From: Glycine soja
Taxonomy: Eukaryota > Streptophyta > Magnoliopsida > Fabales > Fabaceae
Assembly (NCBI RefSeq): GCF_004193775.1
Contig: NC_041016.1
Coordinates: 38,300,547-38,364,546, forward strand
DNA: 64,000 nucleotides
Direction of reading: 5' to 3'
Position 1 is the stretch's first letter. Each line of letters begins with the position of its first letter. Position numbers and translations under genes: made by a program. Of this stretch, positions 56,200 to 64,000 are shown in pieces. The notes beneath the pieces are model-generated. The model was given only the letters and a program-made list of their open reading frames with translations. It did no database searches and was not told where the DNA came from.

Positions 56200-57293
56200 T
56201 TCATTTATGTCTCAAGGAAATTTCAATGGGGGTTTACCGGAAAGTGCACCGGATCATCAAGTATTTAAAATTTAAAACGGATGAATCCGAGTATCGAACA
56301 CAGGGAACTAATGTTAGCCTAAATTAAGTTCAGAATCGAAGCATTGTTGAGAGAACATGTATGAGTGATAATTTCAAACAGAATTTAAACTAAACTTTTA
56401 TGCTAAAACTATAAAATGAAAGGTAAATAAAATGACAACAGTAGGTAGAAATGTTGGGTTTTTCTAACAAACAAGCTGATGCAAAGAAATATATATCTCT
56501 AATCAATCGTGCTCTTGTGTTTTATGTTGTAGCCTAAATTACTAAACCCTCGATCCCTCATCAGGCCGAATTAATCCAAGCTTCGTCCTCAAATCCCTCT
56601 TGTTGGACTAGGTCCGATTTAGACAACCGTCTTAGGTTTAGACTAACTTAAACTGAGTTTCGTCCGCAGATCCCTCAGTTAAGACTATACTCAGCTCAAG
56701 TAGCTTACGAAAGTTTAGCCTAATGTAGCCTAAGATTTGTCCGTAGATCCCTCATTTAAGACTAGGCCTAAACTAAACAGCATTATTGTAACAACATAAT
56801 TAAAACCAAAACTTAATCTGCAAATCCCTCATTTAAGACTAAGTTTTGATCCTGCTTCAATCATTTTCTAAGGCAACAGTACATTTCCCAATGCTAAAGT
56901 CACCAAATTCTGCACACAATTGGGTGATCGAACCAAAAGCATACAAACATTAAGCATTGAATGAAGCATTGAACATAGAAAACACAATCAATTAGATATT
57001 ACATATTTACATCAATTGTTCATTAGAAATCCCCAACTAGGGTGTTTAGCCAGCCATTACAAAGAAACCCTAACAATAAATGAGATTAAAAGCAGAGAAT
57101 GATAGTTTCTTACACAAGAAGGGGGATTCCTCCTCCTCTTCTCAGCATCTCACACTCATTCTCTACTCAATAATCTCTCTTAAATGACAAAACCTAGAGT
57201 TCAATGCACAAGTTGTTCCTCTTTGCTGCTTCTAGGGCTTTTTCCCCAAAATAGGCACTGTGGAATGTTGTGCACCAGTGCCTCTGAAAATTT
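56200..57293. repeat. Unidentified repeat, copy 1 (within W2)
   Basis: Shares CCGGAAAGTGCACCGGATC and CGAGTATCGAACAC...AGGGAACT with copy 2. The interior has several GTCCG(C/T)AGATCCCTC repeats (56590-56850). No gene is seen. The left boundary is near 56230, and its family is not known to me. Confidence 0.6.
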
Positions 57294-58625
57294 TGTGCCA
57301 AGTCTATTTGGCTTCCGGCAAGTGTACCGGATCTCACAAGTAGTATAAAATGGTAAGAACCGAGTATCGAACACTCAGGGAACTTGTGTTATTTGGTAAG
57401 CTATTTCAGCAAATAGGTGTCTGGTGTGTAAAGGTAAGTGTGAATATGAACAAGTGTATAAACTATCTGTGCAAAAAGAAAGAAAATCACGCGAAAGAAA
57501 TGATGTGTAAAAACAAGTAGAGAACACATTGGTCTTCCTAATAGGTGCCTGATGCTAAAAAGATATTCTCTATCTAACAATGCTCATGTGTTCTTATGGT
57601 GTCTCCTGAGATACTAAACCCTGATTCCTCATTATAGTTTAGCCTAATCCTGATCAAGCATCGTCCGCAGACTCCTCTTGTAAGACTAAACTCAACCAGG
57701 ACCGCATTAAGACACACATACTCAACTAAATTATCACACCTCGATTCCTCGTGAAAGCACGACAACTCAGCCCTGCACTATCAAGGACTTTAGAGTCAAA
57801 CCAGTTTCCATTGTTGAATGACCCTAACAAAGCATGCATCTACGTGATCAAGGTAAAGGCATACTAGAATGAAAAGCTGATAGCACAGAGAACACACAAA
57901 ACATCATTAAATAGATAGAAAGATATTTATATCAGGTACCTATAGGGAAACCTCCTTTACAACAAAGAGAAGAACAAGATGAAAGATTGCAAAAATACAA
58001 GTGGTGAGGATGTCTCCTTCACCTCTAGGATCTCACAACCACTCACAAACTCATCTCATGCTCTCAGAACAGCTTCCTCTTCAAGGTCTGGTCTCTGCAG
58101 ATCTTCACACAGCAAAATCTCTCAAAACTCTCTAGAACTTGAACCTTTCTCTCTCTAGAAACACTAGACATGCAAAGCTTCAGCTCTCAGCCCAAACTCC
58201 CTTCACAAAATCTGATTTCAGGGCCTTGTTCGTGCTCATGCGCTTAGCGCAATTTTGAACCGCTTAGCGCACATTAGTGAATTTTGGCTTAGCGAGTGCG
58301 TTTCTCGCTCAGCGAATAGACTAAAGCGGTGCGCTTAGTGAGATGAAGCGGTGTGCTCAACGAGCCTATACAACTCATCTTCTTCCAGATTCTTCCTCGC
58401 GCTTAGCCAATGAGTGTTGCACTTAGCGGATGCTCGCTAAGCCAGTAGATTGGCTTAGCGAAAAGGTGAAAAACAACACTTTTCAAAGTTTCCTAATTAA
58501 CCTGAAATTGAGAGAAAATGATTATTAAACACACAAAATGGAAGTACTAAGTATTTATTACCTATACTTAACAGAAAGTACTTATAACACTACAAAATAA
58601 CCATAAATTGGGGAAGTTTGATACA
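57294..58625. repeat. Unidentified repeat, copy 2 (within W2)
   Basis: Begins near TGTGCCAAGTC (57294) and has CCGGCAAGTGTACCGGATC at 57317. It ends near AAGTTTGATACA (58625). The part 58230-58470 is rich in CGCTTAGCG/CTTAGCGAG motifs common in legume LTRs, so these copies may be LTR-like, but I found no target duplication. W2 resumes within about 50 bp to the right. Confidence 0.6.
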
Positions 58626-59036
58626 AGTCACACAGGTTTTATACACAAAAGTTAGTCGTATTCATCGACTAACATGGTTCAACGGCACGTCCAACACACT
58701 AGGCCATGGAGTAAGGGCGGTTTTGCTTACCCCCAACGATCAATGCATACCCTTCACGGCTAGATTGGGCTTTGACTACATGAACAACATGGCTAAGTAT
58801 GAGGCGTGCGCCCTTAGGATCCAAGCAGCAATCGACTTCAAGGTCAAATTGCTCAAAGTATATGGAGACTCAGCCTTGGTAATTCATCAGCTAAGAGGAG
58901 AATGGAAGACTAGGGATCATAAGTTGATCCCCTACCAGGCCTACATCAAGAAGCTGACAGAGTTCTTCGATGACATATCCTTCCATCATATTCCCAGAGA
59001 GGAGAATCAAATGGCCGATGCGCTTCATCGAGTTTA
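58626..59036 (+). pseudogene. W2 second RNase H domain
   Basis: Frame 58618-59037 encodes WFNGTSNTLGHGVRAVLLTP, NNMAKYEACALRIQAAIDF, VYGDSALVIHQLRGEWKTR and HIPREENQMADAL. This is the archaeal-type RNase H found in Tat-lineage elements in addition to the normal RNase H. The first acidic residue, normally Asp in WFDGA, is Asn here (WFNGT), and the Glu in AEYEA is replaced by Lys (AKYEA). It is therefore probably inactive. A frame change follows near 59030. Confidence 0.8.
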
Positions 59037-60331
59037 GATGTCGCGGCAAGCCCGTACATTGCTGCATGATAGAAGAAGAGCAAGATGGTAAACCTTGGTA
59101 CTTCGACATCAAGCGATACATCAAAGAAAAAGAGTACCCACAGGAGGCTTCCGACAATGATAAGAGAACATTGAGAAGGTTAGCAGCTGATTTTTTTCTG
59201 AGTGGAAGCATTCTGTACAAAAGGAACCATGACGTGGTTTTGCTCCCATGTGTGGACGCCAGGGAGGCTGAGCAGATGCTAATGGAAGTGCACGAGGCGT
59301 CCTTTGGAACACACGCCAACGGACATGCCATGGCCCGGAAGATTCTAATGGCAAGGTATTACTGGCTCACCGTGGAAAACGATTGTTGTATCCATGTGAG
59401 AAAATGCCACAAGTGCCAGGCATTCACGAATAATGTCAATGCTCCACCCATGCCTCTAAACGTCTTGGCAGCGCCTTGGCCATTCTCTATGTGGGGAATA
59501 GATGTGATTGGAGATATCGAGCCCAAGTCTTCGAATGAACATCGATTCATTTTGGTTGCGATCAACTACTTCACCAAATGGGTTGAAGCTGCTTCATATG
59601 CCAGTGTGACAAGGAGTGTGGTGGTCAGGTTCATCAAGAAAGAGATAATTTGCCGGTATGGGTTTCCCAGGAAGATTATCACTGACAATGCAACCAATCT
59701 AAACAACAAAGTGATGAAGGAAATGTGTGAGGATTTCAAGATCCAACACCATAATTCCATGCCTTACAGGCCCAAGATGAATGGGGCAGTTGAGGCTGCT
59801 AATAAGAACATCAAAAAGATAGTTCAGAAAATGATTGTGTAATACAAGGATTGGCACGAGATGCTCCCTTTCAAGCTACATGGTTATCGAACCTCGGTGC
59901 ACACATCAATTGGGGCAACTCCATTCTCGTTAGTGTATAGGATGGAGGTTGTGCTTCCATTTGAAGTAGAGGTTCCCTCTTTGAGAATTCTGGTCAAGTC
60001 AGGGCTGAAAGAGTCAGAATGGGCCCAAGCATGCTTTGATCAGCTGAATCTTATAGAAGGTAAGAGATTGGCCGCCATGAGCCATGGACAGTTATATCAA
60101 ATCCGAGTGAAGAATGCTTTCGACAAGAAGGTATGCCCATGTAAGTTCAACGAAGGGGATCTCGTCTTGAAGAAAGTATCCCAAGCTCAGAAAGACCATA
60201 GGGGAAAGTGGGCTCCAAATTATGAAGGACCTTTCATCATGAAGAAAGCATTCTTGGCAGGAGCACTGTTGCTTGCCAACATGGACGATGAAGAGTTGCC
60301 TTCGCCCATGAATTCTGATATCGTCAAATGA
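59037..60331 (+). pseudogene. W2 integrase with one stop
   Basis: An H2C2-type zinc region (HANGHAMARKILMARYYWL, CHKCQ) is followed by a core with MWGIDVIGDIEP, IITDNATNLNN and the Glu in NGAVEAANKNIKK, which keeps the DDE triad. A TAA at 59840-59842 separates the core from the C-terminal part (HEMLPFKLHGYRTSVHTSIG to PMNSDIVK). No chromodomain is seen, in line with the Tat lineage. Integrase would insert the cDNA. Apart from the stop and the upstream frame change, this is the best-preserved domain of W2. Confidence 0.85.
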
Positions 60332-62296
60332 TATTATGCTTAGTACTTGGGGCAGCTAGAGGAGTCAATACATGATTGTTCTCCAAAGGCTCATTGGGAT
60401 TTCCAAAGTCTTCCAATCCTGTGTAAACCATAATCGCAACATTAATAAACAATGGATTGATGATTTGCACTTTAGCTTCCTGTGTTGTGTCTTCTACGCC
60501 TTTAGAATACACTATCGATTTTTGAATCCAGAGCCATTTGGCTCTATCAATGGGGTGCCATAAGTGTTTAAGTAAAATTGAACATAATAACACTTGTTTA
60601 ATTGTTGCACTTAAACTTCCTAAACATAAGCATGCATGCATTTGCATCTTGTCATCCTGTCATCCTGTGAATCGGAGGATAAGTGAAGGTTCGTTTTGAG
60701 TGGTGATCAATATCACATCAAAATTGGAACAAGGGTGATTGGAAGGTAATATCGGTATTTTGAGGGGTAGTTTCCCATTCACTGCATGATGCCATTTCTT
60801 TTATTCAAAAGCTTAGGGGCAGGTATGAACAAGTGCTAGGCCCATGATCAATCAACAATCATCCCATGTCCGGCTCAAGATGTTAAAGAAGAGCTTTTAG
60901 GAGGCAGTCTAGTATCTCTAATTCTGTTCTTTAAAGTTCATTTATCTATTTTCTTGAATTTCATTTGAATGCGCCTAGTTTGTTTGTGACCATAGGAGTT
61001 AACAAAATGATAAACATGACAAGGAATAGCTTAAATTGTTGCAAGGGGATTTTACAAAAAAAAAAATGGGTTAGCTCGCCTAAGCGAGCTTGTCTAGTGC
61101 AAAAACATTAAAATGGGGAGGGGTGAAGCTTTCTTCACCCCATTTTCTTCCCCAAACAACTCTAAGAACGCCAAAGCTACGGGATTCATGAGTTTAGCAG
61201 CCCTAAGTCCCCATTTTTGCATTTTTGCTTCCACTTTTTGCGCTCTTACCCATCCCTACAAGTAAGTGATCTTCCCCTTGATTCTTTGGCTCTCCATTGA
61301 TGTGCTTTAGTTGCTTATTTTTTGCAAAATTTATGAAGCAATTCATATGTGAATCCATGGTTGTTTGCTTGAATTGGGGGATTGTAGAGGATGGTCGTAG
61401 GCCTATTGTGTATTCTGAGATGAATGGGCATGCCACATTGCCCCCGTGCCTCATTTTTTCATGTCTAAACAGGCGCCCACCAAGTGTTCGGTGAAATTCC
61501 TTGATGGCATTTGCGCATGATTTTGTGAAACTTAGTTTATGGAACGAATTGTGCACATATGGCTACCATTGTGAGTGTGTGGGCAGTTTTGTAGAAGCTA
61601 GAATAAAGTGCCAAAAGCATGACTTAGGCCTAGGAATCTAAGTTTTTGCTCTTGAATGTAAAAATACATAAAATGAGAACATGCTTGTGAGGTTTTCTTT
61701 AGACTAGCACTTGGGTTGGCTACACCATGTGAGTACCTTGCACACAGGTAGGAAGATGCCTTTCAAAAATATGAACAGGTAGCATGAAAAAAAATATAAT
61801 AATAAATAAAATACCTTTCAAACAAAATATGTATATATGTTGAATAGGTAGCATGAAAAAAAAAGAAAAAAAATAAAATACCTTTCAAACAAAATATGTA
61901 TATGTTGGATAGGTAGCAAAAAAAAATCCCTTGCAAATATGTATATATGTTGGATGGGTAGCATTCAAAAAGTGCCTTTCGAAAAAAAAAATATATATGT
62001 TGGATAGGTAACAAAAAAAAATCCCTTGCAAATATGTATATGTGTTGGATGGGTAGCATTCAAAAAGTGCCTATCAAAAAAATATATATATATTGGATAG
62101 GTAGCAAAAAAAATCCATTGCAAAATATATATGTATGTTGATTAGGTAGCAAAAACAAAAAAAAAAATGCCTTTCAAAATGTGTATAATGTGTGAATATG
62201 TAGCATGAAAATGCTTGTCAAAAAATGTACATATATACACGTGGATTTGTGTCATAAAATGCCTTTCACCACAAAATATATGTATATGCATGTATG

Positions 62297-62363
<67 letters not shown>

Positions 62364-62511
62364 TAAAATGACCCATGCATCAATGCACGAGTATTTTCTA
62401 ATCACATGTTGACATTTGCGTTTGATAGAAGAAAGTGTGCACCATTTTAGTTGGATTGGCCTTTATTGTGATTTCTTGTAAACTAACTTCACAAATGTGT
62501 CCTCGCAGGAA
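60332..62511 (+). other. Spacer with Athila-type motif, short repeats and (TA)n
   Basis: No gene supported. AAGATGTTAAAGAAGAGCTT...GGAGGCAGTC (60879-60914) is the Athila-type spacer, homologous to 14303-14342 in Z. A palindrome GCTCGCCTAAGCGAGC lies at 61075-61090. From 61760 to 62260 there are about eight copies of a ~60-bp unit with GTTGGATAGGTAGCAAAAAA. A (TA)n run of about 64 bases is at 62298-62361. Confidence 0.75.
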
Positions 62512-62825
62512 ATGGTGCTGAAAAAGCTTCCAGCCAAGAGGTCCAAGAAAGATGCCACTGGAGAGGGTTCCAGTGCGGCCCCAAAAGGAAGATGTGGACT
62601 TTGATAGACATAGGTTTCGGAGTGAGGAACACCACCGGCGATTTGAGGCCATTAAAGGCCGGTCATTCCTCAAGGAGAGATGAGTCCAGCTGAGGGACGG
62701 GGAGTATGTTGAGTTTCAAGAAGAAATTGCCCAGAGGCAATGGGCTCAACTTGTATCACCCATGGCTAAGTTCGATCCTGAGATAGTCTGGAGTTCTATG
62801 CCAATGCCAACTTGTCATTCTTAGC
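62512..62825 (+). pseudogene. Calypso/Athila env-like ORF, N-terminal fragment
   Basis: ATG 62512 encodes MVLKKLPAKRSKKDATGEGS, then, after a frameshift near 62580, HRFRSEEHHRRFEAIKGRSF, VQLRDGEYVEFQEEIAQRQW and LVSPMAKFDPEIVW. This is the recognisable start of the legume Calypso/Diaspora env-like ORF, the complement of the C-terminal fragment found in Z (13430-14330). TGTGTCCTCGCAG directly upstream looks like a splice acceptor, fitting a spliced env message. It breaks off at about 62825. Confidence 0.75.
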
Positions 62826-64000
62826 CTATCTTTTGAATTTTGAGTCTAATTCATGCATGTTATTTAGTTCATAACATGTTCTAAATTAATTCCTAGAGGT
62901 AGTATTGTTGTTGAACTTTGTTTTGTTTTCTAAGTTTCCTATATGATGCGTATGAAGAAATTGAGTTGTGGTGCTGAGTTGTGGTTGAATTTGTGAATCA
63001 AAATAAGTCTTAAGCTCTCTTGAATTGTGTTATTCAAGAAAATTGAGCATAAGAAAACACAAATTGTAATTATCCAAGCCTTAACCAACATAAACACTAC
63101 TCTAGATTTCTAGGTTGAAATCGCTGGTGCTGACAGCTTGAACATACGAACTTGTAAAATTTACTAGGAATTGGTCACTGCAAATTTTGAGCTGAAAATT
63201 TACTGAATTTTCTAGACATCTAAACAAAAATTAGAAAAAAGAAACAAGTGATTTGGATAAAAGGAAAAAATACTAAAAATCACACAAGTTGGCAGGAAAA
63301 TCAATGTTCAGGAAAAAAAAGTGAAAGGGAAATGTGCTTGTTGTTTTTGCTCGAAATTTGTTCTATAATTGGTGCCTATTTTATAGCAATCTTAGTTCTG
63401 AAATTTCAATTGAAAATTAGTGTGAAAACGAGTGCCAAAACTAGAGGTTTCTTGAGTCTTTTTTTTGTTTTTATTTTACTTTACTCTAGAGCCATTCTAG
63501 GTTTCTCTTTGAGTCCTAGCTTGCTTTTGTGTGCTTTTCATTGCTTTAATTGTTGAATAATCCTTGAAATTTTGTCTTGTTCAAACTCTATTGGTTTAGC
63601 TTTCATTTCATTTTTTTTGTCTTTGGTTATTGCTTGTCTCTTTGTTTCCTTGTTTGTGAGTTTCCATATAGGAAAATGGAAAGGAGGATTGGTGCCATCC
63701 CTTGAAGAATATGAGTCAAGAAGAAAGGGGCCAACCACCTTAAGAGCTATTGGACTAAAAAGCACTCCAAATTGAGTGAATCACCAAAGAGAGAAAAACC
63801 ACCAAAATTGATGACCGTTTTGTAATTGGAAATTTACTTACCTTCGTTGCTTTCAAGTTTTGTAACAAAAAGGCATTTCATTGGAAGTGTGTTGGGAGCC
63901 TCCAATAGGTTACCAAACTTCTATTTGTGCGTAATAATTTTAGGCAATTTTTCCTTAGGATAGTGAGTGATACCCTAGTAATGTAGGATTTTTCATTACG
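62826..64000 (+). mobile_element. R1-family copy 2 (R2): leader, cut by window end
   Basis: From 62943 it aligns closely with R1's leader (44576 onward), including the same short frame near 63370-63550. At 63969 it jumps to LTR-like sequence (TACCCTAGTAATGTAGGA, compare 47750), missing the gag start. It is therefore deleted as well. No gene is supported. Confidence 0.75.

Larger units (their letters stand above)
53292..60360 (+). mobile_element. Element W2: Ogre-like gag-pro-RT-RNaseH-INT body, degenerate
   Basis: Order: gag C-terminus, protease, G-patch-like segment, putative intron, N-terminal RT, RNase H pieces split by a 2.4-kb repeat insertion, and integrase. Lesions: stops at 53893 and 54342, frameshifts near 54100 and 55670, an RT palm deletion near 55925, a frame change near 59030 and a stop at 59840. 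Neither LTR is directly attached. Confidence 0.85.

Noticed and set aside
62298..62361. (TA)n run as a replication origin or matrix attachment site
   Set aside because: A plain microsatellite explains it; nothing else supports such a role.

Overview
The window is plant repeat DNA, very probably a heterochromatic or pericentromeric stretch of soybean (Glycine) or a close relative. The basis is family recognition by eye: a SIRE1/Sirevirus-type Copia element with an env-like ORF, several Ogre/Tat-type Ty3 elements with the extra ORF1 and a tRNA-Arg-like primer site, Calypso/Athila env-like fragments, and legume LTRs carrying the paired palindrome GTAATCGATTAC. I found no host gene, rRNA or convincing tRNA. 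Nearly every base can be placed in a transposon, and the main value of the window is the order in which the elements landed in each other.

Layout. 1-23255 is an Ogre-like element on the minus strand (called X): gag start, ORF1, primer site and 5' LTR, with the rest off the left edge. Its ORF1 is split by an 18.0-kb Ogre-like element on the plus strand (Z, 2442-20437), flanked by the 5-bp target duplication CCCAA. Z has near-identical LTRs and an intact ORF1, but a decayed gag and no pol. Its long 3' tail holds a hairpin array, a Calypso-like env fragment, a 101-bp satellite-like array and duplicated LTR heads. X in turn sits inside the 3' LTR of an older minus-strand Ogre-like element Y (23256-44573). 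Y has lost its coding region and keeps its tail repeats. Y also took in a Tekay-like solo LTR A (26190-32672), which contains a second solo LTR B (27914-31826), and a very young Copia/Sirevirus element (34320-44097) inserted in the stub of Y's 5' LTR.

Y lies in the leader of a shrunken chromovirus-like element R1 (44574-48498). R1 is inserted in the gag of yet another minus-strand Ogre element, W (48499-50768). From 50769 to 53291 come Ogre LTR fragments around solo LTR D. From 53292 to about 60360 is a plus-strand Ogre-like gag-pro-RT-RNaseH-INT body (W2) that has lost the RT active-site region and carries two copies of an unidentified repeat. The right end (60361-64000) holds Calypso-like spacer and env-start sequence and the leader of a second R1-family copy.

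How the parts work together. The only long uninterrupted reading frames with no visible lesion are Z ORF1, the Sirevirus env-like ORF and the miniature R1 ORF. The Sirevirus polyprotein has a single internal stop. Z and the Sirevirus are young by LTR comparison (about 6 and 1 substitutions seen). Z has no polymerase or integrase of its own, so its recent movement implies that enzymes were supplied by another element. All coordinates come from reading the sequence; no alignments or database searches were run.
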